Shown here one piece after another: positions 16,863-24,650 of a DNA stretch of 35,699 nt (its first letter is position 1; each line of letters starts with the position of its first letter). The DNA is from Actinomycetospora soli (GTDB lineage: Bacteria; Actinomycetota; Actinomycetes; Mycobacteriales; Pseudonocardiaceae). Made by a program: the position numbers and the translations under genes. The notes below the pieces were generated by a model. The model was not told where the DNA came from. It did no database searches and saw only the letters and a program-made list of their open reading frames with translations. The stretch is taken from contig NZ_JAJNDA010000035.1 of assembly GCF_021026295.1 (NCBI RefSeq), positions 1 through 35,699 on the forward strand, given 5' to 3'.

Positions 16863-18238
16863 TGGATCCAGATCGTCTTGGCGTTGACGAACGACTGCGG
16901 CCCGAAGGAGGCGAGCTCGCGGCCGTAGCCGGAGTTCTTCGCCCCGCCGAACGGCACTTCGGGCGTCGACTCGGTGATCTTGTTGATGTAGACCATGCCG
17001 CTCTCGACCTCGTTGGCGAAGCGCTCCTTCTCGTCCTCGTCCTGGGTCCAGGCACTGCCGCCGAGGCCGAAGGACGAGTCGTTGGCGATGGCGATGGCAT
17101 CGTCGACGTCGCGGGCGCGGAAGACGAGTGCGACCGGCCCGAAGAGCTCCTCGTAGTACGCGGGGGCGTCCTTCGGGATGTCGGCCAGCACCGTCGCCGG
17201 GTAGTAGTTGCCGGGCCCGCCCAGGGGCTTGCCACCGGTGAGGAGCGTGGCGCCCTTGGCCACGGAGTCCTGGACCTGCTGGTCGAGCTCCTCGAGTCCC
17301 TGCGGGCCGGACATCGGGCCGAGCTCGGTGTTCTCGTCCATCGGGTCGCCGACGACCAGCGCGTCCATCTTCTCGACCAGCAGCCGCTGGAACTCGTCGG
17401 CGATCTGCTCGTGGACGATGAAGCGCTTGGCGTTGATGCAGGACTGCCCGTTGTTCAGGGTCCGGCTGGCGACCGCCGCCTCTGCGGTGGCGTCGAGGTC
17501 GGCGGAGGGCATGACGATGAACGGGTCGCTGCCACCGAGCTCGAGCACACTGGTCTTGACGTTCTGGCCGGCGCGGGCGCCGACCTCGCGGCCGGCGGGC
17601 TCGCTGCCGGTGAGGGTGACGGCGCGGACGCGGTCGTCGTCGATGATCCCCTCGATCATCGAGCTGGGGACCAACAGGGTCTGGAAAGCGCCCGCGGGGA
17701 AGCCGGCGCGGGTGAGGACGTCCTCGATGGCCAGGGCCACCTGCGGGACGTTCGAGGCATGCTTGAGCAGGCCGGTGTTGCCCGTCATCAACGCCGGCGC
17801 GGCGAAGCGCAGCACCTGCCAGTACGGGAAGTTCCACGGCATGACCGCGAGGACCGGGCCGAGCGGCTGGTACCGCGTCAGGATCCGCGCGTGCTCCGGG
17901 GCGTTCGACGGGTGCGGCCACTCGACGTCGGCGAGGGCCTCGGCCGCGTGGTCGGCGTACCAGCGGCAGCCGTAGGCGCACTTGGTGACCTCGGCGCGGG
18001 CGGCCACGAGGGTCTTGCCCATCTCGAGGGTGGCGAGCTGGGCGAGCCGCTCGTTGTCCTCGTCGAAGATGTCCGCCGCGCGCCGCAGCCAGTCGGCGCG
18101 CTGGGAGAACGTCGTGTCCCGGTAGGTCCGGAAGGTGTCCCACGAGCGCTGGAGCTTCTCCTCCAGCTGCGCCTCGGTCAGCGCCTCGAACTCGCGGACG
18201 GTCTCGCCGGTGGCGGGGTTGATGGTCGCGATGGCCAT
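16859..18238 (-). CDS. Aldehyde dehydrogenase (succinate-semialdehyde dehydrogenase-like)
   Basis: An NAD(P)-dependent aldehyde dehydrogenase, 459 residues from ATG 18238. It begins IATINPATGETVREF, as in GabD-type enzymes. Catalytic elements are intact: Asn in MPWNFPYWQ, Glu in LELGGSDPFIV, Cys in NNGQSCINAKRF, and EELFGPVALVF followed by FGGAKNSGYGRE near the end. The GabD resemblance suggests small semialdehyde substrates, but relatives act on many aldehydes. It sits 35 bases after the PPOX gene and overlaps the VOC gene. In this operon it could oxidise the aldehyde produced by the mycofactocin-type SDR upstream. Confidence 0.92.
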   Translation of the reverse strand: MAIATINPATGETVREFEALTEAQLEEKLQRSWDTFRTYRDTTFSQRADWLRRAADIFDEDNERLAQLATLEMGKTLVAARAEVTKCAYGCRWYADHAAEALADVEWPHPSNAPEHARILTRYQPLGPVLAVMPWNFPYWQVLRFAAPALMTGNTGLLKHASNVPQVALAIEDVLTRAGFPAGAFQTLLVPSSMIEGIIDDDRVRAVTLTGSEPAGREVGARAGQNVKTSVLELGGSDPFIVMPSADLDATAEAAVASRTLNNGQSCINAKRFIVHEQIADEFQRLLVEKMDALVVGDPMDENTELGPMSGPQGLEELDQQVQDSVAKGATLLTGGKPLGGPGNYYPATVLADIPKDAPAYYEELFGPVALVFRARDVDDAIAIANDSSFGLGGSAWTQDEDEKERFANEVESGMVYINKITESTPEVPFGGAKNSGYGRELASFGPQSFVNAKTIWIQ

Positions 18239-18273
18239 GGTGGTGGTGATCCCTTCGACAGGACGGAGCGAGG

Positions 18274-18708
18274 TCAGCCGCTGGTGTCCTTGTTCTGGTC
18301 GATGATCGTCTGGCGTTCGGGGGTGACCCAGAGGATCACGCGCTCGGACTTGATGCCCTCGGGTGGGTAGTCGGTGCCCAGGTACTGGTGGGCGACCTCG
18401 TCGATGTGGGTGCGGGCCTCGTCGCCGGTGGTGGTCCGCTCGACCCGCCCGCGGATCTCGGCGTAGCGGTAGGGGTCGGACTCGTCGCGGATCAGCACGG
18501 TGATACGGGGGTCGGACTGCAGGTTGCGGTAGCGCTTGCGGTGGGTCTCGGTGTTGAGCACCAGCTGCCCGTCCTTCAACGCCACCCACAGCATCTGGGT
18601 CTGCAGCCGTCCGCTGGGCAGCACGGTGGTGACCGCGGCGAAGTTCTTGCCGCTGGCGAGTTCCTCGGTGACCGGGTGCAGCTCGGGGCCGTTCTTCGTG
18701 TCCGCCAT
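18274..18708 (-). CDS. PPOX-class flavin/F420-binding protein
   Basis: A 144-residue split-barrel protein of the pyridoxamine-phosphate-oxidase-like class. Features: FAAVTTVLPSGRLQTQMLWV at the first strands, LVLNTETHRKRYRNLQSDPR with the KxxNL-x-DPR signature, then EIRGRVERTT. Many actinobacterial members use F420 and reduce quinones or unsaturated bonds; others use FMN. The ATG at 18708 follows GAGAGGA. It lies between the mycofactocin-type SDR and the aldehyde dehydrogenase. Cofactor and substrate are inference. Confidence 0.87.
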   Translation of the reverse strand: MADTKNGPELHPVTEELASGKNFAAVTTVLPSGRLQTQMLWVALKDGQLVLNTETHRKRYRNLQSDPRITVLIRDESDPYRYAEIRGRVERTTTGDEARTHIDEVAHQYLGTDYPPEGIKSERVILWVTPERQTIIDQNKDTSG

Positions 18709-18748
18709 CAGCGGTCCTCTCGTCGTGGGGAGTGGGGCAAGATCCACA

Positions 18749-19576
18749 TCACTTGAGCATGAAGCCGGCGTCGACCCGGTGCTCGACGCCGGTGATGTAG
18801 CGGGCGTCGTCGGAGACCAGGAACGCGACGAGCGCTGCGACGTCGTCGGGTTCGACGAGGTCGACGCCGGGCAGGAGGTTGCCGCGCATCGGCTCCAGCA
18901 GGTCGGGGTGCTCCTCGGCCCACTGCCGGAAGGCCGGGTTGTCGCCCATCATCGTGTTCACCCCGGTCGGGTGGACGACGTTGACGCGGATGTGGTGGGG
19001 GGCGAGCTCCCAGGCCAGGGTCCGCATGAGGGCGATCACGCCGAACTTCGCGACGTTGTAGTGCGTGCACCCGGCCACCGAACGCAGACCGCCCACCGAG
19101 CCCGTGAGTACGATCGCGCCGCCGTTCCCCGCCTCGATCATGAGCGGCACGACGGCGCGGCACGTCTTCCACACCGAGGTGATGTTCGTGCCGAGCATGT
19201 CGTCCCACTGGTCGTCGGTGAGGTCCCAGGTGCTGTCGGCGACGCTGAGGACGCCGGCGCTCGGGACGAGGGCGTCGATGCGGCCGAACTCGCGGCGGGC
19301 GGTGTCGGCCAGGCGGGTGGCGGTGTCGGTGTCGCGCAGGTCGCCCTCGACGGCAACGGCGCGCCGTCCCTGCTTCTCGACGAGCCGGGCGGTCTCGGCG
19401 AGCTCGTCGTGGGTGCCCATCGGGTAGTCGACGGTGGCGATGTCGCCGGGCACGTCCGCGACGACGACGTCGGCACCTGCCTCCGCGAGCCGCACCGCGT
19501 GCGCGCGGCCCTGCCCGCGGGCGGCGCCGGTGACGACGGCGACGCGGCCGTCCATGCGGTTGCCGTTCCCGGCCAT
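18749..19576 (-). CDS. Mycofactocin-coupled SDR oxidoreductase
   Basis: A 275-residue short-chain dehydrogenase of the group that carries a tightly held NAD and passes electrons to mycofactocin. Signs: TGAARGQGRAHAVRLAEAGAD at the cofactor loop, the long insert VDYPMGTHDELAETARLVE after the second strand, and VPSAGVLS. The catalytic Ser is in IVLTGSVGG and Tyr-x-x-x-Lys in HYNVAKFG. The end is VDAGFMLK. These enzymes oxidise alcohols such as carveol. The gene begins one base after the isomerase stop (TGA C ATG), with its AGGAGG inside the isomerase coding end. In context it probably oxidises an alcohol released by this pathway. Confidence 0.9.
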   Translation of the reverse strand: MAGNGNRMDGRVAVVTGAARGQGRAHAVRLAEAGADVVVADVPGDIATVDYPMGTHDELAETARLVEKQGRRAVAVEGDLRDTDTATRLADTARREFGRIDALVPSAGVLSVADSTWDLTDDQWDDMLGTNITSVWKTCRAVVPLMIEAGNGGAIVLTGSVGGLRSVAGCTHYNVAKFGVIALMRTLAWELAPHHIRVNVVHPTGVNTMMGDNPAFRQWAEEHPDLLEPMRGNLLPGVDLVEPDDVAALVAFLVSDDARYITGVEHRVDAGFMLK

Positions 19577-19577
19577 G

Positions 19578-20450
19578 TCAGGTCCTCCTTAGTGGGGCGA
19601 TCCCGGCCCGCGCGAAGCAGGTCCGGAGGTGGGTGTCGGCGCGGCGCAGCTCGCGGGTGACCTTCTCGACCGGCCATCCCGCGGTGCCGTGGCACTTGAG
19701 CGACGCCGCCCCGGTGTAGGCGACGCGGTGGAGCGCTGCGAGCCCGACCGCGTGGTCGAGCACCCCGTCGGGGCGTGGCAGCTGGCGCTCGCCGGGACCG
19801 AAGTCCAGGCCGTCGACGCCGCGGCGGTAGGCGCGGTCGACGTCCCAGAGGTAGTAGTGGAAGAGCTTGCCGCGCTCGGCGAGGAACCACACGGCCTCGC
19901 TGATGCTCTCGCCCATCACCCACAGGTGTGGGGGAGCGAGGCAGATGCCCAGGTTCGGGTGGTCGAGCTCGGTGACCAGCCGACGGATCTGGGCGAGGCT
20001 GTCGACGCCCTCCGACCAGCGCTGATCCTCTCCTGCGCCCGATTCGAAGTCGGCGGAGAACGGCACCGTGAGGTGGTTCTCGACCGCGATGCGCACGCCG
20101 AGACGCTCGGCCTCGTCGAGCATCGGTGCGAGCCAGTGCTCGACGAACTCGGGGTAGGGCGCCTCGCAGTCGAACACGAGGGTGTCGACGCCGAGGTCGT
20201 GGGCCAGGCGTAGCCGGGCGGTCAGCTCGTGGCGGTCGCGGCCGTAGCAGGTCAGCCCGGTGGCGCGCATGCCGTGCCGCCCGAGCGTCCGCCGGATCAC
20301 CGCGACGTCGTCGCCGGGACCGACGTGGTCGGCCAGTGGTGGCGCCGAGGACCAGAGCATCACCTCGTCGAACCCGAGGCCGGCGAGCTCGCCGAGCGCC
20401 GTGTCCAGCTCGGCGTCGTGATAGGGGAGGAGCTCCGCGGCGTACCTCAC
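19578..20450 (-). CDS. Sugar phosphate isomerase/epimerase-fold protein, altered metal site
   Basis: A TIM-barrel protein of 290 residues in the xylose-isomerase-like (AP endonuclease 2) superfamily. GVRIAVENHLT gives the usual Glu-Asn-His, and NLGICLAPPHLWVMG is the strand that normally reads Leu-Asp-Pro-x-His; here Ala replaces Asp. Near the end ASLKCHGTAGWP stands where a metal-binding Glu is expected. So two of the four metal ligands seem to be missing. GTG 20450 overlaps the hydrolase stop (GTGA). Members act as isomerases, dehydratases, or lyases that cleave oxidised glycosides. The lost ligands suggest a changed chemistry or a partner-subunit role with the paralogue at 24647. Confidence 0.85.
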   Translation of the reverse strand: MRYAAELLPYHDAELDTALGELAGLGFDEVMLWSSAPPLADHVGPGDDVAVIRRTLGRHGMRATGLTCYGRDRHELTARLRLAHDLGVDTLVFDCEAPYPEFVEHWLAPMLDEAERLGVRIAVENHLTVPFSADFESGAGEDQRWSEGVDSLAQIRRLVTELDHPNLGICLAPPHLWVMGESISEAVWFLAERGKLFHYYLWDVDRAYRRGVDGLDFGPGERQLPRPDGVLDHAVGLAALHRVAYTGAASLKCHGTAGWPVEKVTRELRRADTHLRTCFARAGIAPLRRT

Positions 20451-21340
20451 GCGATGTCCGCGGCGAAGAAGTCGCTCATCACCCGCGCGAGTTCGGCAGG
20501 GCGTTCGAGGGCCATCGAGTGCCCGCAGCGCTCGAGCTCGACATAGCGGACGTCGTCGGCCACCCGCTCCATCTGCCGGCGGCCCTCCTCGCCGATGAAG
20601 CTGTCGCTGCCGATCGTCAGTACGGGCATCGGGAGCCGACGGGCCGACCACTGCCGGTCCAGCTCGACGTTGACGAACGTGGCCCGATACACCTCGAAGA
20701 TCGCCCGCAGGCCACCGGGCGCCGACGAGCAGCGGACCCACTCCTCGACGCAGTCCTCGGTGATCGCCGCGGGGTCGTAGGTCTCGTTCTTCATCCAGGT
20801 CTCCCAGAAGACCCGCTCCCGCCCGCTGATCAGCATCTCGGGGAAGTCGCGGACGTGGAAGAACCCGACGTGCCACAGGAAGTGGTCGGACGCGACGTTC
20901 TCCTCGGTGAGCGCCGACCACGCCTCCAGCCCGGCGCCGGGCACGAGCATCTCGGAGAAGGACAGCCGTGTGACGCGCTCGGGATACGAGGCGGCCACCG
21001 CGTAGGCGAACGCGGCGCCCCAGTCCTCGCCGGCCACGGCGAAACGCTCGTGGCCCAGCGCGGTCATCAGCGCGGCGACGTCCTCGGCGATCGTGCCCAT
21101 GTCATAGCCGCCGTCGGGACGCGCGGAGTCACCGAAGCCGCGGATGTCGGGCGCGATGACGGTGAACCGCTCGGAGAGCAGCGGGATGACGCGGTGCCAG
21201 TAGTACCAGGTCTTGGGGACACCGTGGAGCAGCACCAGCGGCGGCCCGGAGCCCGCGGTCACATGGTGCAGACGAACCCCGTTCACGGTGGTCCGCCCGT
21301 GCGTGACCGGGTGGCCGGCGTGGTCGGTGATCTCGCGCAT
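20447..21340 (-). CDS. Alpha/beta hydrolase, epoxide hydrolase/dehalogenase type
   Basis: A 297-residue alpha/beta hydrolase, first gene of the minus-strand operon. The oxyanion motif is LLHGVPKTWYYW. The nucleophile elbow is AGEDWGAAFA with Asp, which marks the epoxide hydrolase or haloacid dehalogenase branch rather than Ser esterases. The acid is in TIGSDSFIG and the His in RCGHSMALERP. The cap has LWHVGFFHVRDFPEMLISG. ATG 21340 has GAGGAG six bases upstream. Its closest visible relative is the second hydrolase of the divergent operon (25594); they share the same cap motif. The substrate may be an epoxide, an ester or a C-halogen bond. Confidence 0.9.
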   Translation of the reverse strand: MREITDHAGHPVTHGRTTVNGVRLHHVTAGSGPPLVLLHGVPKTWYYWHRVIPLLSERFTVIAPDIRGFGDSARPDGGYDMGTIAEDVAALMTALGHERFAVAGEDWGAAFAYAVAASYPERVTRLSFSEMLVPGAGLEAWSALTEENVASDHFLWHVGFFHVRDFPEMLISGRERVFWETWMKNETYDPAAITEDCVEEWVRCSSAPGGLRAIFEVYRATFVNVELDRQWSARRLPMPVLTIGSDSFIGEEGRRQMERVADDVRYVELERCGHSMALERPAELARVMSDFFAADIA

Positions 21341-21383
21341 CACGTGCTCCTCGACAGCGGGCGACGACAGCGTCGCTCTCCGT

Positions 21384-21410
21384 CTTATGTTCGCGCCGAG
21401 CAGATGTCAA
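21384..21410 (-). promoter_or_regulatory. Promoter of the hydrolase-led operon, conserved 27-bp element (copy 1)
   Basis: On the minus strand TTGACA (21410-21405) and TAAGAC (21387-21382) are 17 bases apart, a very good vegetative promoter. The 27 bases from the TTGACA match the element at 22739-22765 in 21 positions, with TTGAC, TCTGC and GAACAT kept. The position overlapping a promoter fits a repressor site for the adjacent ROK protein. Confidence 0.75.
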
Positions 21411-21431
21411 GGCGACGCGAGCGGAAGGGCC

Positions 21432-22688
21432 TCAGGCCAGGTCGGCCCGACCGACCGGGCTCCCGTCCTGCAGCCACCGCACGAGGCGTGTCGGGGAGAG
21501 CAGCTCGTCGACCACCATCGTCGCGGCGCCGAGCAGGCCTGCCCGGCCCGACAGCGGCGAGGGCTCGATGCGCAGCTCCCGCGTGGCCAGTGGCAACGAC
21601 CGCCGGTACACGATCTCCCGGACCGCGGTGAGGACCTGGTCGCTGGACGCCCCGACCTGCCCTCCCAGCAGGACCATCGCCGGGTTCACGAGATTGACCG
21701 CCACCGACAGGGTGGTCCCGATCAGCACGCCGGCGTGCTCGAGCATCCGCCGCGACTCCTGGTCGCCCTCCCGCGCGGCGTCGACGACGTCGCGGGCGGT
21801 CAGTTCCCCGGCGTCGGCGAGCCGCGCGGCGAGGCGCCCACTGTGGCCGCCGCGGGCGACCGTCACGGCGTCCCGGGCCAGTGCCCCGCCCCCGGCCAGC
21901 ACTTCGAGGCAGCCGCGGTTGCCGCAGCGACAGACGATGCCGGAGTCCTCGTGCACCGCGGTGTGTCCGAGGTCGCCGGCCGCGCCCTGCGCTCCGCGGT
22001 GCAGGCGCCCGCCCGTGACGAGGCCGGCGCCGATACCGGTCCCGATCTTGACGTAGAGCAGGTCGGATACGCCTCGGGCCACGCCGTGACGCAGCTCGCC
22101 CAGGGCCATCGTGTTGACCTCGTTGTCGACCCACACCGGCACCCCGAACCGATCGGCCAGGTGCTCGCGCACCGGGTGACCGTCCCAACCGGGCATGATC
22201 GGCGGCGCCACCGGGCGACCGCTCGCGAACTCCACCGGACCGGGGAGCCCGAGCCCGAGGCCCCAGAGGGGGGCGACGTCGCCGACGTCGCCCCGCAGGT
22301 CCTCGAGATCGTCGGCGATGCGGTCCAGGGTGGCCCCGGGCCCGGCCGACACGTCCCACGCCCGGTGCCGGTGCTCGCGCAGGGCGCCGTCCAGGTCGGT
22401 GACGCCGACGGCGAACCCGGTCGCCCCGACCTCGGCGACGAGCACCGCGCCGGCCTCGGCGCGGAACCGCAGCTCGCGCGGCGCCCGGCCGCCGGTCGAC
22501 GGCCCGAGCTCGCCCTCGACGACCAGATCCGCATCGAGGAGCCGGGCCAGCCGGGCGGACACCACGGTGCGGCCGAGGCCCGACCGGCGGGCGAGTTCTG
22601 GGCGGGTGCGGGCGCGCCCGTGTCGGACGAGGTCGAGCACGAGCACCAGGTCGTCGACCTGCTCGTCCAGATCGAGCGGCCTGCTCAT
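21432..22688 (-). CDS. ROK-family transcriptional regulator
   Basis: A 418-residue repressor of the NagC/Mlc/XylR type. Residues ~10-75 form a winged helix (RPELARRSGLGRTVVSARLARL). The sugar-kinase-like domain has GLGLPGPV, WVDNEVNTMALGE, YVKIGTGIGAGLV and the zinc-binding ROK signature GIVCRCGNRGCLE. The ATG 22688 follows GGGGAGGTGCC; an in-frame upstream extension lacks homology. It stands between the two catabolic operons: its 3' end lies just upstream of the hydrolase promoter and its 5' end faces the isomerase operon. It probably binds the 27-bp element at both promoters, released by a sugar ligand. That is inference from position and shared sequence. Confidence 0.93.
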   Translation of the reverse strand: MSRPLDLDEQVDDLVLVLDLVRHGRARTRPELARRSGLGRTVVSARLARLLDADLVVEGELGPSTGGRAPRELRFRAEAGAVLVAEVGATGFAVGVTDLDGALREHRHRAWDVSAGPGATLDRIADDLEDLRGDVGDVAPLWGLGLGLPGPVEFASGRPVAPPIMPGWDGHPVREHLADRFGVPVWVDNEVNTMALGELRHGVARGVSDLLYVKIGTGIGAGLVTGGRLHRGAQGAAGDLGHTAVHEDSGIVCRCGNRGCLEVLAGGGALARDAVTVARGGHSGRLAARLADAGELTARDVVDAAREGDQESRRMLEHAGVLIGTTLSVAVNLVNPAMVLLGGQVGASSDQVLTAVREIVYRRSLPLATRELRIEPSPLSGRAGLLGAATMVVDELLSPTRLVRWLQDGSPVGRADLA

Positions 22689-22738
22689 GGCACCTCCCCG
22701 GGCCCGTGGGGTCGAACCTGGTCGCTGAGAGTAGGTCA

Positions 22739-22765
22739 TTGACTTCTGCGCAGCATGAACATTAG
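22739..22765 (+). promoter_or_regulatory. Promoter of the isomerase-led operon, conserved 27-bp element (copy 2)
   Basis: TTGACT at 22739-22744 is followed after 17 bases by TTAGCG, a weak -10. The block carries the same TTGAC, TCTGC and GAACAT parts as 21384-21410. It is 38 bases from the isomerase start and 50 bases from the ROK start, so it can affect both directions. It contains a small palindrome CTGCGCAG not shared by copy 1. Confidence 0.72.
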
Positions 22766-22803
22766 CGTCGCTCGCGCCGACGAGGACGACCACGGGAGGC
22801 CCG

Positions 22804-23622
22804 ATGCGGCTCGGCTACCACACCATCACCTGGGGTGGCCTGACGGCGACCGCCGAGGGCGTCACCAGCGTCCGGGACCTGCGCTACCGCGTGGCCGGCG
22901 ACATGTCGCGTGCCCTGCACGACATCGCGGCCGCGGGTTACGCCGGGGTCGAGCTGTTCGAGGGCAACGTCCTGGAGCTGGGCGACGACCTCCGGCGCTT
23001 GCTCGACGAGACGGGCCTGGAGCTGGTCGGCGTCTACACCGGAGCCGGGTTCGTGTTCGACGACGTCCGCGGGGAGGAGCTGGCGCGGATCGCGGTGTCC
23101 GCCGATGCTGCCGCCCGCGCCGGGGCCTCGCAGCTGGTCGTCGGCGGCGGGTCCCCGCGGGCCGCGGGCCCGCACGCCGGGGACCTCGACCGCCTGGTGA
23201 CCGGGCTCGACGCGGTCACGGACCTCGCGGCCGAGCGGGGTCTGACCGCCTGCTTCCACCCCCACCTGGGCACCATCGTCGAGGCCCCCGACGCCGTCGA
23301 CGCCGTGCTGGACCGCTCACGGATCGGGTTCTGCCCCGACACCGCCCACCTCGCGGCCGGCGGCGGCGACCCCGCCGCCCTCGTCCGGCGCCACGGTGAC
23401 CGGGTCCGGCACGTCCACCTCAAGGACCTCGACCGGGCCTCGGGGGCGTTCCGGCCGCTGGGTACCGGTGACCTCGACCTCGACGACGTCCTGGCCGCCG
23501 TGCGGGAGACCGGCTACGACGACTGGCTGGTCGTCGAGCTCGACTCCTTCGACGGCGACCCGGCCGAGGCCGCCCGGACGAGCCGCGCCTGGCTCGCCGA
23601 CCGCGGGTTCGGCGCGACGTGA
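22804..23622 (+). CDS. Sugar phosphate isomerase/epimerase-fold protein (IolE-like)
   Basis: A 272-residue xylose-isomerase-like TIM barrel, first gene of the plus operon. It opens LGYHTITWGGLTATAEG, like inosose dehydratase IolE. Metal-site segments: GVELFEGN, TACFHPHLGTIVE (His-Pro-His instead of Glu-Asn-His), GFCPDTAHLAAGGGDP (Asp and His), HVHLKDLD, and a terminal Glu in WLVVELDSFDG. The set fits a dehydratase or isomerase acting on a keto-sugar or keto-inositol. ATG 22804 follows GGGAGG. The stop overlaps the next gene (GTGA). It likely acts on the product of the MocA dehydrogenase. Confidence 0.9.
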   Translation: MRLGYHTITWGGLTATAEGVTSVRDLRYRVAGDMSRALHDIAAAGYAGVELFEGNVLELGDDLRRLLDETGLELVGVYTGAGFVFDDVRGEELARIAVSADAAARAGASQLVVGGGSPRAAGPHAGDLDRLVTGLDAVTDLAAERGLTACFHPHLGTIVEAPDAVDAVLDRSRIGFCPDTAHLAAGGGDPAALVRRHGDRVRHVHLKDLDRASGAFRPLGTGDLDLDDVLAAVRETGYDDWLVVELDSFDGDPAEAARTSRAWLADRGFGAT

Positions 23623-24650
23623 GCTCCGCCCTGCGGGTCGCCGTCCTCGGTGTCGGCTTCATCGGCACCGTCCACGCCCACGCGGTACTCGCCTCCGGTG
23701 CCCGCCTCGTCGCTGTCGCCGCGTCCGAGCCCGGCCGGGGCGCCGACGCGGCCCGTCGGCTCGGAGCCGACCGCGCGGGCGACGCCGAGGAGATCCTCGT
23801 CGCCGACGACGTCGACGTCGTGCACGTCTGCACGCCGGACGCCCTGCATGTTCCGCTCGCCCGGCGGGCGCTGGCCGCCGGCAAGGCCGTGGTCTGCGAG
23901 AAACCGCTGGCGACCACGCTCGACGACGCGCGGGCCCTGCTCGACGAGGCCGGGGACGCCGTCACCGCGGTTCCCTTCGTCTATCGCTTCCACCCGATGG
24001 TGCGTGAGGCCCGTGCGCGCGTCGCCCGGGGCGACGCCGGCGCCCTGCACCTGCTCCACGGGGGCTATCTCCAGGACTGGCAGGCCGCGGGAGACCCCGG
24101 ATGGCGCGGCGACGGCGACGTCACGCGGGCCTTCGCCGACGTCGGTATCCACTGGTGCGACCTCGCAGAGTTCGTCTCCTCCCACCGGATCACGCGGCTG
24201 CTCGCCCGGCTCGCCGCCGACGGCGCGTCGACGACGGTGCTCTTCGAGACCGACCACGGCGCCACCGGCTCGACCACGATCAGCCAGACCGCGATCGGGC
24301 GGCGCAACCAGCTCGCGCTCTCGGTGGACGGAGCGCGCGCCTCCTACGGGTTCGACCAGGAGGAGCCCGAGACCCTCGCGGTGCGGGGCGTCGACGGCAC
24401 CGTCGTCCTGCCCCGCGGCTCGGCGTCCATGGATCCGTCGGCCGCCCGCTACTCGCGGCTCCCGCCCGGCCATCCGCAGGGCTACCAGGACTGCTTCGAC
24501 GCGTTCGTGTCCGACGTGTACGCGGCGGTCCGGGGCGAACGCCCCGACGGCCTGCCGTCCTTCGCCGACGGTGTCCGGGCCGCGGCGTTGACCGATGCCG
24601 TCGGCCGCTCGATCGCGGCCGGGGCGACCTGGGTGGAGGTGCCCACGTGA
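23619..24650 (+). CDS. Gfo/Idh/MocA-family NAD(P)-dependent dehydrogenase
   Basis: A 343-residue oxidoreductase of the glucose-fructose oxidoreductase/inositol dehydrogenase family. The N-terminal Rossmann fold has VAVLGVGFIGTVHAHAV, with the HVCTPDALHVPLARRALAAG helix and the family's VVCEKPLATT (catalytic Lys). The C-terminal domain has PFVYRFHPMVREAR and then VTRAFADVGIHWCDLAEF, giving the Asp-x-x-x-His catalytic pair. The family oxidises a ring hydroxyl of sugars, glycosides or cyclitols. GTG overlaps the upstream stop and its own stop overlaps the next start. It is flanked on both sides by isomerase-fold proteins, the arrangement seen in loci that oxidise and then eliminate glycosides. 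Confidence 0.92.
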   Translation: MSSALRVAVLGVGFIGTVHAHAVLASGARLVAVAASEPGRGADAARRLGADRAGDAEEILVADDVDVVHVCTPDALHVPLARRALAAGKAVVCEKPLATTLDDARALLDEAGDAVTAVPFVYRFHPMVREARARVARGDAGALHLLHGGYLQDWQAAGDPGWRGDGDVTRAFADVGIHWCDLAEFVSSHRITRLLARLAADGASTTVLFETDHGATGSTTISQTAIGRRNQLALSVDGARASYGFDQEEPETLAVRGVDGTVVLPRGSASMDPSAARYSRLPPGHPQGYQDCFDAFVSDVYAAVRGERPDGLPSFADGVRAAALTDAVGRSIAAGATWVEVPT

